Source of the DNA: Bicyclus anynana
Lineage: Eukaryota > Arthropoda > Insecta > Lepidoptera > Nymphalidae
DNA length: 64,000 nucleotides
Assembly: GCF_947172395.1 (NCBI RefSeq)
Contig: NC_069104.1
Span: 11,125,355 to 11,189,354 of the forward strand
Direction of reading: 5' to 3'
Shown: positions 20,651 to 31,645 of the stretch, one piece after another
Layout of the letters: each line of letters begins with the position of its first letter
Numbering within the stretch: position 1 is the stretch's first letter
The notes under the pieces: model-generated
Database searches by the model: none
Told to the model about the DNA's origin: nothing
Seen by the model: only the letters and a program-made list of their open reading frames with translations
Position numbers and translations under genes: made by a program

Positions 20651-21710
20651 GAATTGCAAAATATATAAATTATTAAGTGCTCAAAATAAACTTCTACAAA
20701 TACCTACTTATACTTACAAAAGTACATGCTAACACGGCCTATGTAATTTGTTGTAATCGGAGCCATTTTTATTCGTCGTCATTTATCTGTGGCATAACTG
20801 CACGATCGCTAATCAGGGACTTAAGTAAGGAATTACAATATTTCCGCGCGACCGGCCCTAAAGAAAGACGTCCGATAATAGGCAACCCTTGTTATCGATA
20901 AAACGCTCGCTCATACTATTGCGGGCCACGGGACTGACTCCTATCTCGCAGCGATAATTCGCGTTGTGGAACAAATGAAATTCGCACCACTGACTGACGC
21001 GGATTTCGATTAAAATAATCACCCGAAGGCAGATTACATTTGATACCTTAAATTTCGCATAATATTATCTATATTTACTGTAAGAAACAAATGCACAAAA
21101 CAAAATTTTAAATAATTATTTTTTTTTTAATTTAATAATAATATTTCAGAAACCGTCTAGGCGTTGGCATCTTTTCTTGGGTATAAAAATGTCGCTTTGC
21201 CGCCTAATGGCAAACGTCAACTAATCCGCATCATATGTATCTGAAGCGTCGCATCAAACGGATTTTTAATTTTACGGTAGATATACGTTCGATGCGATCC
21301 GTACAATTCCGATTAATGAACGCACTTGTAACGCACAATCTGCCGCGCCGCTGTTCGCGCCGCTCATTCCCGTGGCCACGCGTTTTTCTTGTGAAGCCGT
21401 CAAAGCACGACCTTTTGTTTTCAACTTTTAATTCAAAATGTTCCAAATACTTCTAAAAAGATAAGAATCCCTGTTTTGACTCGTTCAACTGTTAAATGTA
21501 TTTTTTGAACGAAAAAAATCACAAAGAAATCTTTTTAATAGCGCACCGTAGTTGGTCCTGGGTTCGAATATTGAGTTATTTTCTTCCCAGAAATTCATCA
21601 ACAACCTGGAATTGGGAAGCTTTTCTTACTTGTGAATCAAAAGTTCCTAATTCAAGCCTACTAAAGTATACTTTAGCAGTAAGGTGGGTTTAAGTTCCAA
21701 ATATCCCTTT
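20651..21710. other. Unassigned intron
   Basis: Moderately GC-rich segments at 20740-20960 and 21225-21420 show no recognised product in any frame. 21535-21690 contains GGTCCTGGGTTCGAATATTG, a B-box-like word, perhaps a decayed SINE head. Confidence 0.4.
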
Positions 21711-21890
21711 TCATAGAAAGAAAGAAAGAAAATATATTTATTACTACATTATGCCAAACATCATAATTATTTAAGAATAATACCCTGCGATATGTGGCAT
21801 AACTTTTAAAAAGGTCCTAGCTCAGCATATTGCTATATGCTACCCATAAACGAAGAACATACAGCGCTGATTTTCAGCTAGCTAGCTGAT
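21711..21890 (-). mobile_element. LINE 3' UTR with (GAAA)n end
   Basis: AGAAAGAAAGAAAGAAAATA, then CGATATGTGGCATAACTTTT and ACAGCGCTGATTTTCAGCTA. Matches 54362-54545 and, inverted, 24633-24822. Confidence 0.65.
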
Positions 21891-22364
21891 TTTCATAGCA
21901 GAAAGATACATTTACTTATTTATATCATTATATCTAATATCAGTCGGATCGTTGTGTTTCACTGCGGTACGTATAGTAGTGTGCAATAAACTTAGAGTTT
22001 CATTCACAATTACGGTAGAACTTTATTAATTTCGGCAGTATTTGGTTGTCAGTGGTTTTGTTCAAATAAAAGTTGTTTGCCCCACATACAGAATTCCGTA
22101 CATATTACAATCAAGAACTTATTTTTACTAACAACATTTTATATTTACGTGCTCCGCAAATATTGTTTCGAAGTTTGATATTGGACATTATATATTTAAG
22201 GCTGTTTTACTATGTTATCGCAGACAGGATACACAACGCAGAGACTATAAAACTTTTATTCAAAAACTTTAATGTGTTGTTGGAGTTTATTTGTGACGTC
22301 ATCATCAACATTATTATTGTATTTCAGTCAACTACAGAGTCAAACTTCCTTTTCAAAGGAGAGG
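21891..22364. other. Unassigned AT-rich intron
   Basis: Nothing recognised. Confidence 0.4.
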
Positions 22365-22470
22365 GGATTTTTTTTTGTCGGAGAGGATAAAATCCCTCCT
22401 CCCCGTGCTCCGTGGTCAATGCGGAACCGCTTGGCATTCTTTCGCGCAGGAGTGGGGACATTGACCTTAA
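22365..22470 (-). mobile_element. LINE 3' UTR scrap, R1-like family
   Basis: T run, GGATAAAATCCCTCCTCCCC, TCAATGCGGAACCGCTTGGC; resembles the 3' UTR at 17396-17530 (GGAAAAAAATCCCTACGGAC; CGGAACCGCGTAGCATT). Confidence 0.5.
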
Positions 22471-22484
22471 ATTCACCACGCTCC

Positions 22485-22534
22485 ATCAGGTGTGATTGTA
22501 GTCAAGTAAACCCTTGACTACAATCACACCTGAT
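22485..22534. repeat. Perfect 22-bp inverted repeat
   Basis: ATCAGGTGTGATTGTAGTCA with two further paired bases (22485-22506) and its exact complement (22513-22534), 6-base loop. It is a piece of SINE-A tail folded onto the next SINE-A. Confidence 0.9.
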
Positions 22535-22798
22535 AGTAAGTGGTGATCTAAGATGGAAGCTGGCTAACTTGATGGAGCAGGATAAAAATCCACACCCCTT
22601 TCGGTTTCTACGTGACATCGTACCGGAACGCTAAATCACTTGGCGGTAGATCTTTATCGGTAGGGTGGTAACCAGCCACGCCAAAGCCTTACACCAGCCA
22701 AACCTGGACCAATTCAGAAAACTTTAATCGGCTTCCGGGGATCAACCCTGAACCTCCGTCTTGTAAATGCACTGTGCACACCACTGTACCACGGAGGC
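22513..22798 (-). repeat. SINE-A
   Basis: Complement of tail through head, with no poly(T); begins instead inside the inverted repeat at 22485-22534. Confidence 0.88.
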
Positions 22799-22822
22799 TT
22801 TTAATAAAGTTTTTATAATATA

Positions 22823-23207
22823 CTAGCAGACGCCCGGGACTTCGTCGGTGTGGAATTTAGTTTTTCACAAATCCCTCGGCAATCATAGAATTTTCCAGGA
22901 TAAAAAGTAGCTTATATGTTAATCCAAGCTATAATATATCACAATACTAAATTTCAGCTAATTCAGTTCAGTAGTCGAAGCGTGAAAGAGTAACAAACAT
23001 TCAAATCATCAAAATCTTCGCAAATTTCGGAAAATCAGGAAACCATGGATTTCTTCGGGATAAAAAGTAGCCTATGTGTTCATCCAGAGTAAAATCTATT
23101 TCCATTTCAAATTTCAGCTAAATCGCTTCAGTAGTAGCGGCTTTAAAGAGTAACAAACATCCAAACAAGCACCCATGCAAACTTTCGCGTTTATAATATT
23201 AGTAGGA
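22823..23207 (-). mobile_element. Helitron-like, long type
   Basis: A precedes CTAG at 22823 and T follows GGA at 23207. Two tandem internal blocks (GGGATAAAAAGTAGCCTATG types), right end CGTTTATAATATTAGTAGGA. Confidence 0.85.
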
Positions 23208-23609
23208 TTGTCCAAATATGTTTATTTACTTAAATTTAATTAAATTCCCACGACTGCAGATCCCGTAAGTGATATTACAACGAGTATTTGGTTGTAATGA
23301 CACTCAGCAAAAAACAATTTAGTCTGCAAAATAATATCCACCGGCTCACATTAAAAAGTCGTTAGCTGTAACAGTGGATACTGACTTTTTGAAAAAAAAA
23401 TGGCACCACTGCAACTTTGTAAAGAGAAAAATAATCGTGCAGTAATAAAAAGTTAATTATCGATGCGCATTGTTAAAGTTTGAATTGCTCTAAAATAACG
23501 GTCATTATGATTGTACCAATGTCACTAAGTGATTTTTTTTATATAAAATTTATCTTTACATTATTTATGTAGAAAGTACTCTTTAAAGCACGAGAATCCA
23601 AAATCTATA
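23208..23609. other. Unassigned AT-rich intron
   Basis: Nothing recognised. Confidence 0.4.
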
Positions 23610-23780
23610 TCTATACTTATCTTTATTAATCGCGCTAATCTCAGAAACTACTAGTCCGATTTAGAAAATTCTTTCAGTGTTAGATAGCCCATTTATCGAG
23701 GAATGCTATAGGCTATATATTATCCTCGTTTTCCTACGGGAACGGGAACCACGCGGGTAAAACCGCACGGCGTCAGCTAG
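23610..23780 (+). mobile_element. Helitron-like, Lep1 type
   Basis: TC at 23610 after A; CGCGCTAATCTCAGAAACTA, TTAGATAGCCCATTTATCGA, then CGCGGGTAAAACCGCACGG hairpin and CTAG ending at 23780, followed by T. Confidence 0.85.
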
Positions 23781-23993
23781 TCATATTATAAAGATTGAAA
23801 TTTTATACTTTAGTTTTTTTTTACGATTTTTCTCAAAAACTATTCGAGCGATTTTAAAAATTCTTTCACCATTCGAAAGTCACATTTTCAGCAAGTAACA
23901 TACTACATTTTATCCTCTTGGATCAATATCCAAGGGGATAAAATGTAGTCTGTTACTAATAAAACGCGAATGAAATCGCTAGGCGTCTGCTAG
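23781..23993 (+). mobile_element. Helitron-like, abutting the previous one
   Basis: TC begins right after the CTAG of the Lep1-type copy; ends GGCGTCTGCTAG then T. It carries a 21-base inverted pair (23903-23923 and 23928-23948, CTACATTTTATCC...GGATAAAATGTAG) with one mismatch. Confidence 0.75.
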
Positions 23994-24012
23994 TATTACA
24001 TATTTATCATTT

Positions 24013-24236
24013 ATATGGGTTCCCGACACACGGCTCTCTGTTGAGCAAGAGTCTCCTCTTAGAATGAGAGGGTTAGTCTTAAAGTTCTACCATGCTGGCC
24101 CAATGCGTATTAGAAGACTTCACACTTAAATTTGAGGTAGTGAGTTAATTTCTTAAAGTGAAATGTAGAAGGTGCAAAGTTCGAACCGAATTCGAACCTA
24201 CGCCCTTCGAATCAAAGCCAAAGTGGTCTATCACGG
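24013..24236 (-). repeat. SINE-B, diverged
   Basis: TATGGGTTC...CTCTTAGAATGAGAGGG...TTCGAACCTACGCCCTTCGAA; an internal deletion of the middle part. Confidence 0.75.
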
Positions 24237-24242
24237 GTACAT

Positions 24243-24420
24243 TATTATAGAGGTAAACTTTGTGAGGTTGTAGGGTTGTATCTCTGTATCTACTGAACCA
24301 ATTTTGAAAACTCTTTTACTAATAGAAAGTCACGTTGCTTGCGAGTGTTATAAGCATATGATTTATCTCCGTATTCTCACAGGAACGGGAACTACGCGGG
24401 TGAAACCGCGTGGCGTCTTC
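24243..24420 (+). mobile_element. Helitron-like, 200-bp type
   Basis: GTAGGGTTGTATCTCTGTAT, then CGCGGGTGAAACCGCG hairpin and GGCGTCTTCGAT where CTAG is expected. Confidence 0.7.
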
Positions 24421-24479
24421 GATAATTTGACTATATGTATGAATGCGAAAGGTCATCACGAAATCTAGTTAGTAGTTGG

Positions 24480-24575
24480 TATGGTAATTTATAGTTAGTA
24501 GGTATCCACTAAGAAGGGATTTAGCGATAGGGCCGGATTAAAGAGGTCTAAGACGAAGTCGCGGGCGTCCGCTAG
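24480..24575 (+). mobile_element. Helitron-like, diverged
   Basis: AGTTAGTAGGTATCCACTAA, GGGCCGGATTAAAGAGGT, ending CGCGGGCGTCCGCTAG. A related left part (GGCTGGATTAAAGAGGTAT) is at about 56970. Confidence 0.6.
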
Positions 24576-24632
24576 TCTTGATATTTAGTTTAGTTTAGTT
24601 TTTAGTTTATAATTATAACTGACTGTGACGTC

Positions 24633-24822
24633 ACCCGGGTCTCAGCTGAAAATCAGCGCTGTGCATTGCTTTCCAGCGATGAACGGCTAATGCTGAGCTG
24701 TAAACCCTTTCTGTTTGGTGTCACAGACAGTCATGTAATATCTAAGATAGGATGTACTGTTTGTGACACTAAAAAGTGAATAAACTTATTTTCTTTCTTC
24801 TTTCTTTCTTATATAAACGAAT
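24633..24822 (+). mobile_element. LINE 3' UTR with (CTTT)n end
   Basis: CAGCTGAAAATCAGCGCTGT at the left and TTTCTTCTTTCTTTCTT at the right; sense orientation of the family at 21711 and 54362. Confidence 0.6.
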
Positions 24823-25104
24823 AATAATCCCATATGGTGGCAACGAACTACTAAATCTCTGAACTCTCAAGGATGGTTATTTTCGATACCAACACTCCTT
24901 GAAAGGATGCTATTCCGTGCCATATATTACAAGTGCTCGAGCATTTGGAAAGCTTTCGATATTATGGAGCGGTGTATGGAAGTATTTTCATTTTACTTCG
25001 AAATGGTTATTACTTTATCCGATACTTAGAAATATTGAATAAGTATGAGGGCTTTATCTCCTGTATTATGAATACCGCGTTTATTATTTTTAATTTTCTG
25101 ATTT

Positions 25105-25220
25105 GATCAACCCATTATCGGCTTACTGCTGAGCTTAAGTCTCTTCTCAGAATGAGAGGGGTTAGGCCAATAGTCCACCACGCCCAATGTGGATTGGCAG
25201 ACTTCACATACACAGAGAAT
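25105..25220 (-). repeat. SINE-B tail half
   Basis: Tail half only (ATCAACCCATTATCGG...TTCACATACACAGAGAAT), cut exactly where SINE-C begins. Confidence 0.8.
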
Positions 25221-25396
25221 AGCCTCAATAGCTCAACGGTAAGAGCGGTCGGACTCATCACCGAAGGGTGGTGGTTCGATCCCCGCCCCGTTGGTCTATT
25301 GTCGTACCCACTCCTAGCACAGTCTTTCCCGACTTGTTGGAGGGAAATGGTTATATTATAAAAGATATGGCAAATATTCTTTTAAAGAAAAAAAAT
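25221..25396 (+). repeat. SINE-C
   Basis: tRNA-like head CCTCAATAGCTCAACGGTAA...GTGGTTCGATCCCCGCCCC, then TCTATTGTCGTACCCACTCC and CTTTCCCGAC. The same unit is at 57638-57820, so it is a dispersed SINE rather than a tRNA gene. Confidence 0.8.
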
Positions 25397-25430
25397 TACG
25401 AATATTCAAAACCCATTTTCTATTAAATAT

Positions 25431-25746
25431 GACGGCCTCTGTGGCGCAATGGTATGCGCGGTGGATTTACAAAACGGAGGTCCTGAGTTCGAACCCCGGC
25501 TGGGGCGATTGCGATTTTTTAATTGATCCAGGTCTGGCTGGTGGAAGGCTTCTGCCGTATCTAAATACTACCCTATCCGCAAAGACGTACTGCCAAGCGA
25601 TTTAGCGTTACGATGTCGTGTAGAGACCGAAAGGGATGTAGATTTTCATCCTCCTCCTAACAAGTTAGCCCGCTTCCATCTTAGACTGCATCATCACTTA
25701 TCAGGTGAGATTGTAGTCAAGAGCTTACTTGTAAAGAATAAAAAAA
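25431..25746 (+). repeat. SINE-A, full length
   Basis: GACGGCCTCTGTGGCGCAAT to AAAGAATAAAAAAAACAA; B box GAGTTCGAACCCC. Confidence 0.9.
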
Positions 25747-26050
25747 ACAATCAGGACGAAGTTGTCCGTCTATGAGGGTGCTATTCAATATATCATTAAT
25801 GTATTAGCCGAGACTATCCTGGAGTTTCCTTTGATCCATCCCCGCCTTTTGTTTATGATCGAGATTAAAAAAATTCCTTCCGGATTTCGCCTTTTCCACC
25901 CAAATACCAATACCGTACCGCGGGCCCTATATTTCTTTACTTATAAACCTTCAGATTTATTACAAGGGGGAAAAGTCTTTTCCTAAACAACATTTTGTAA
26001 TGTGACTTGCAAGAATTTATTAACTTAATGCAGCGTGTATCATCTTATTA
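25747..26050. other. Unassigned intron
   Basis: No repeat or gene recognised. Confidence 0.4.
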
Positions 26051-26250
26051 TCTATACTAATATTATAAAGCTGAAGAGTTTGTTTGTTTGTTTGATTGAA
26101 CGCGCTAATCTCGGAAACTACTGGTTCGATTTGAAAAATTCTTTCAGTGTTAGATAGCCCATTTATCGAGGAAGGCTATAGGCTATATATTATCCCCGTT
26201 TTCTTACGGGAACGGGAACCACGCGGGTAAAAACGCGCGGCGTCAGGTAG
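26051..26250 (+). mobile_element. Helitron-like, Lep1 type
   Basis: A then TCTATACTAATATTATAAAG at the 5' end, a (GTTT)n microsatellite, and CGGCGTCAGGTAG then T at the 3' end (GTAG instead of CTAG). Confidence 0.88.
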
Positions 26251-26256
26251 TGTTAT

Positions 26257-26415
26257 ATAGCCGACGTTCCGTGGTTTCACCCAATTAGTTTCTGTTCCCG
26301 TGAGAATACGGTCATAAAATACAGCCTATGACACTCACAAACAACGTGGCTTTCTAGTCATAAAAGAATTTTCAAAATCGGTTTTGTAGATACAGAGATT
26401 ACCCCTACAAACTTT
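26257..26415 (-). mobile_element. Helitron-like, 200-bp type, truncated
   Basis: TAGCCGACGTTCCGTGGTTT at the left; its 3' end faces the 3' end of the Lep1-type copy six bases away. Confidence 0.7.
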
Positions 26416-26485
26416 ACTAGAAGAAAAAGAAAGAAAAGTTTACTTAGAATTCGTACCGTTATATTATAAGTAGGTATAGATAAAC

Positions 26486-26790
26486 TATTTCGTTGGACCA
26501 GTGGCCTATGTGGTTTCAGATCCGGGTTCGAGTCCTGGGTCAGACTGTGAAGTACAGAGCTTTTGTTTCGTCTAAGAAATTTTCACTAAAGAGTTTTTAG
26601 CTCAGAATCGGATAGTTGGTTGTGTTATACCCCTTGCTTCGTATAGAACGTTATAGTCGATAGTATATTCGATAGTGTTTGTTAAAAAAACATAATTATC
26701 AATATAACCCTAAGCGTGGTGGGTCTAAGCTCTATACCCTCTCTCCTATAAGGACGGAGTGACCCATTTCATATAAATAAATAAAATCAA
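26486..26790 (+). repeat. SINE-D
   Basis: GGACCAGTGGCCTATGTGG (A-box-like) and CCGGGTTCGAGTCCTGG (B box) head a body ending CTCTATACCCTCTCTCC...ATAAATAAATAAAAT. Confidence 0.6.
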
Positions 26791-28434
26791 CCAGTTAATG
26801 ACTAAGGGCCCCGTATGGGTTCGAAACTAGTCGGGCATACTCCGACCTAATATCACGTGTTTTTTTTTTTTAGTTTTAGCCATTTTTCATAATCAATTAA
26901 TATGAATAACACTCAAGATAGTTTAAATTCTAAAATAAATAAAATCTGTCAGGCATCAGGCAGGCAGTAAAATCAACATCACATAAGATATTGATTTTAC
27001 TTATTGTTTTACATATCATAATATTATATTTTAATGACTCACTCATGCTTCCGTCTTTAAAAAAAAATAGGACGGAGTAAAACGATTTAAACTGAAAACT
27101 TAAAATCTATCGATAAGCAAGCACAACACTAGAGCAATTTGTGTCGCTCGAGCAGAAACACCGTCCAAACGGCACGCTATCGACAACCCATGAGCCGTTA
27201 TCCGCAGTTGTTTGTACAGCAGGAGATACTTCTCTGCGAATGAAATAAACAACAGATTTCTATATTTTTTACATCAGTTTTTTTATCTCGCTTATGCTTT
27301 AGGCTGACAAGCGTAGTATAGCGTATACAATTTTCGGGTTATTTTTTTTACATAAATAAAATTAAGTTGTATCTAGGACGTCTCCTCTATTATTAAAAAA
27401 CGCTGGTTTTCTACTTTACCATAGATGAGCGATCTTCTGTGACTATGACTTTAATTCAATTTAATGCCTTACAAGTCCAAGTCCAAGTCCAAGTGACTAT
27501 GGAATGAATAATTAAAATCGATAATTATCCATCCATCACTATGTCTAAGTACAAATTATTAAAGTTGATGATAACTTAAAACTATCGACATGAAGTTACA
27601 GTTACATCGTCTATAAGTCGATGTTATTTTAAGACACATAGATATTATAGATCTGTATGTTTTCGTGCTTCACAAAACTATCGACACGCGAGCACATCAC
27701 TTTAGTGAAACACACAAAAACACAGTTTTATTGTAGAAACAACAACGAATAAAATAAACAATACATTTTTATTTCAAATTATCTCTTAATATCTCAAATT
27801 TATGGACGCATTTTAGAACACATTCTTTCCTTCATATCATAAGTTTTTTTCCGTATAAGTAAATAAAAGAAATATAATGATTGTTTTATCAAGTTTACAT
27901 AGCTGATTGAGCTGGGACATTCTATTAAGTACTAGACCTGTATCAGAAGGTCCCGAAAAGAAAGTATCGATAAACGAGTACAACACTAGAGCAATTCCGC
28001 ATCGCTCAAGCTGAAACACCGATATAACAGCACACTATCGACAACCCGCGTCACTAGCGCGCCGTTATCCGCAGTTGTTTGTTGTACAAACTCCATTGCG
28101 AATGGTTTAGCAATAAAATAAAGTACAGCTTACTACATTTTTCCTTCGTATTCCTTTTTTCGCCTTATTTTGAATTAGGATATATTTCTATCCGTGAAAA
28201 GGTTTACGTAACTACTATTTATAAGGGTTCGCTGAAGGATTTCTTTTAAAGAATATAAGTTACTATTTGGTTTGCGGCTTTGCTCGCGGTAATTTCTAGT
28301 CGATTCTTCTTCAGTGCATACCTTTCGAACCGATGGTAGAGTCTCTACTAATAGTAACACTTGATGTTTTAAAAGTTTAAAAATAATTCATAAATAAAAA
28401 TAAAATACCTCTGTTTTGGTGTCTTTATCTGTAC
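26791..28434. other. Intron with a dispersed direct repeat
   Basis: 27105-27250 and 27963-28105 are two diverged direct copies (ACAACACTAGAGCAATT, AGAAACACCG or TGAAACACCG, CGTTATCCGCAGTTGTTTG). A weaker third copy begins near 27676. Otherwise unassigned. Confidence 0.6.
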
Positions 28435-28550
28435 TTAATATTATAAAGCTGAAGAGTTTGCTCGTTTGATTGAACGCGCTAATCTCAGGAACTACTGGTC
28501 CGATTAGAATAATTCTTTCAGTGTTAGATAGCCCATAGTTATTGAGGGAG
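28435..28550 (+). mobile_element. Helitron-like, Lep1 type, 3'-truncated
   Basis: TTAATATTATAAAGCTGAAG to GTTAGATAGCCCATAGT; the hairpin end is lost. Confidence 0.75.
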
Positions 28551-28680
28551 GCGGGAAGGAAGGAAGGATGATTTACCTTTTTAAATAACCTTATCCTAGA
28601 TCAGTTTCCTTAGATTGCGCACAAATCGTTAGATTTTCAAAATGAACTCATTTGAGCTTTTAAAGCCCACCTCATCTTAT

Positions 28681-28960
28681 GACGGCTTCCGTGGCGCAGT
28701 GGTATGTGATGTGGATTTACAAGACAAGAGACAAGAGGTTCTGGATTCGATACCCGGCTGGACAGGCTGGTGGGAGGCTTCGGCCGTGGCTAGTTACCAC
28801 TATACCGGCAAAGGCGTACCGCCAAGCGATTTAGCGTTCAGATACGATGTGTAGAAATTGAAAGGGGTGATTTTTATCCTCCTCCTTATCATAGATTACA
28901 TCATCATTTAAGTACCAGGTGAGATGGTAGTCAAGGACTAACTTGTAAAGAATAAAAAAA
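28681..28960 (+). repeat. SINE-A
   Basis: Head GACGGCTTCCGTGGCGCAGT; GACAAGAGACAAGAGG is a small internal duplication in the head; poly(A) at the end. Confidence 0.88.
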
Positions 28961-29038
28961 GGTAACCGCAAATCAAAAGTTCACACATGCGGAGAAATCA
29001 GAATCAAAGTAACTTAAGGGATGATGAAATAAAAAAAA

Positions 29039-29290
29039 AATCAAAAATCATTTATTTCAAGTAGGCTCAGTTTACAAGCACTTTTGACAGTCACTTGACT
29101 ATTTGTAAAGATTCTACCACCGGTTCTGCTGAGAAGAAAAATGCAAGTAACTTAACAGTTGCTTTTAAAAAAATCATGATATGGGTTATCCTCCCATACG
29201 TTACTCTGCTGTGCTCAGGTAAATCCAAAAATATCCTCTTCCACTCCCAACTTATTACAAAATTACACGAAAATTCGTTATAAGCCATTA
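29039..29290 (-). mobile_element. LINE 3' end (family of 50462-51085)
   Basis: CAAAAATCATTTATTTCAAG, TAGGCTCAGTTTACAAGCAC and ATTCTACCACCGGTTC agree with the better copy; the coding part is absent. Confidence 0.7.
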
Positions 29291-29707
29291 AAAATGTTAC
29301 TCTATAAAATATCCACTTTGAAGTTTAGCTGTTCTTACTACTTAGTTAAGCCTCAGTAGCCAGAGGGACATTTTGTGAATGAAACAAATTTTAATCAGCT
29401 TTCAGACTTAGCGTAGTTGCTTGATAACTTTTTTACGGATTACTTTATTACTAGTTTATACTTTGCGTTGATTTTACCTTTATAATTAATTCCGAAGGAC
29501 CACAACATAAAAGTGAATAAATATTATGTTTTAACAAATTTACTAAATAAAAATGGCCATGTGGTTAGTCTGTATGATGTAGGTAGGTGCTAGATTTTAA
29601 TGAAAATTAATAAATATCTCATAATTATCAGCCAATTTTAACAGACCACTACACGACTAGGCCTTCCTCCTTATATAACATTGAAGAGGGAATATAGAGC
29701 TTAGTCG
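29291..29707. other. Unassigned intron
   Basis: Nothing recognised. Confidence 0.4.
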
Positions 29708-29998
29708 TTATTAACACATATTCGGCTAACTATTGAGTGCGAGTCTCCGCTCAGAATGAGAGTGGCTAGACCTTAATTCACCACGCTGGCCCTGCGTATT
29801 GGCAGACTTCACACACGTAGAAAATTAGGAAAATTTTCAGGTATGCAACTTTCTTCACGATGTTTTCCTTCATCGTTTGAGACACGTGATATTTAATTCC
29901 TTAAAATGCTTGCTTCTTACGCCCCTAGGTTTGAACCTACGCCCTCCGAACCAAAGACATAGGTTATATCCACTAGGCTATCACGTCTCAGCTTAGTC
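29708..29998 (-). repeat. SINE-B, diverged
   Basis: ATATTCGGCTAACTATTGAG to CACTAGGCTATCACGTCT. Confidence 0.8.
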
Positions 29999-30047
29999 AC
30001 GACTACCAGTGGTATGCAAAATGCACTGCCTACCATAAGGACACATT

Positions 30048-30346
30048 CATTACCAACCCATATTCGGCTCACTGCTGAGCTCGAGTCTCCTATCAGAATG
30101 AGAGGGGTTAGGCCAATTGTCCACCACGCTGGCCCAATGCGGATTGGCAGACTTCACACACGCAGAGAATTAAGAAAATTCTCTGGTATGCAGGTTTCCT
30201 CACGATGTTTTCCTTCACCGTTTGAGACACGTGATATTTAATTTCTTAAAATGCACACAACTGAAAAGTTGGAGGTGCATGCCGGAAAGGACCCCACACC
30301 CTCTGGAATCAGAGGCAGAGGTCATATTCACTGGGCTATCACGGCA
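30048..30346 (-). repeat. SINE-B, full length
   Basis: AACCCATATTCGGCTCACTG to CACTGGGCTATCACGGC; better preserved than its neighbour 50 bases to the left. Confidence 0.88.
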
Positions 30347-30719
30347 CTCATTACAAACCTAAATAGAAGAAGGAGTTATCTATTTTGTACGATTTGTACG
30401 TATATTGCATACCCTAGTTAAATCTTTGTGCACGCCACTGACTGAACAGGACAAGATGTAGACAAAAGAGCAGAAAAGAGAATGCGAGTCAACAAGTCAA
30501 AAGTTACAATTTGTGACGCTAGTTCACCTTTGTAACAACAGTACTTAGCAAAGTAGCGCGAGTTGTGTTGTTTGAAATGTTAATCAAATTAATTCTCATA
30601 AGTCATTAATTACAAGTTTGAATAATAAATTGTTTATGGAGCTCTGCTATAATTAATTGAAACAGATTGTATGTACGATTATATAATAATTTATTTATTT
30701 TGCTATTATCCGCGAAAAG
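30347..30719. other. Unassigned intron
   Basis: Nothing recognised. Confidence 0.4.
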
Positions 30720-31048
30720 CCGGCCTCCGTGGCGCAGTGATATGCGCGGTGGACTTACAAGACGAAGGTCCTGGGTTCGATCCCCGGCTGGGCTGATTGA
30801 GATTTTCTTAATTTGTTCAGGTCTGGCTGGTGGGAGGCTTCGGCCGTGGCTAGTTACCACCCTACCGGCAAAGACGTGCCGCCAGGCGATTTAGCGTTCC
30901 GGTACGAGGCCGTGTTGAAACCGAAAGGGGTGTGGATTTTCATCCTCCTCCTCACAAGTTAGCCCGCTTCCATCTTAGACTGCATCATCACTTACCATCA
31001 AGTGCGATTGTAGTCAACTAACTAACTTGTAAAGAATAATAAAAAAAA
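30720..31048 (+). repeat. SINE-A, full length
   Basis: CGGCCTCCGTGGCGCAGTGA, intact B box GGTTCGATCCCC, tail and (A)n at 31040-31048. Confidence 0.92.
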
Positions 31049-31452
31049 GCCGACGAACCCATGCGACAACGTCACCCAGGTCCGATAAAATACTCTCTAC
31101 GTATGTTTCACCCCGAAACCGGAGCATCCTCAGATGTTGACTCTACAACTTGCAATTGCAAAGTCATTTATTCATAATGAACTTCCACAAAGTAACGCTT
31201 GCTTCTATCCAGTATGTACATACATGCTAAATCGATTACAACAGAATTTATCATGTAGACTTAAAATCAACATTTAACACACATTTATAAAACAAAAAAA
31301 AAAAAAATATTTGTTGAAATTTTTAATTATATTTGAAATGATTTTGTATCATTACAAGAGTTAGATTCATTTAATAAATAACTTAATTTACTATCTTTAA
31401 TAACCCAAACGAAATAATTTGCGCGTCATTTTCAATGTACTAATTAAAAATA
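31049..31452. other. Unassigned intron
   Basis: AT-rich; nothing recognised. Confidence 0.4.
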
Positions 31453-31645
31453 TCCTTTTATGATAGATAGATAGATAGAAAATATTTTATTTATTAACAC
31501 AACACATAATCACATACTAACTTAATACTAATACATAATATATCTTAAAACTATTTTATGGTAATGCTAGTAAATGTGTTGTGCCAATAAAATAAGCCTC
31601 ACTCAGCTAGTATTGTTGTGAGTACAGCAGTATCCACAACGTTAT
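31453..31645 (-). mobile_element. LINE 3' UTR, family with ACACAACACATAA
   Basis: Starts with (GATA)n at 31462 and continues ATTTATTAACACAACACATA; second copy of the family at 10527. Confidence 0.6.

Noticed and set aside
25221..25300. tRNA gene (CCTCAATAGCTC...GGTTCGATCCCC)
   Set aside because: The same head with the same downstream non-tRNA tail occurs at 57638, so it is a SINE head. The same reasoning applies to all SINE-A and SINE-B heads.
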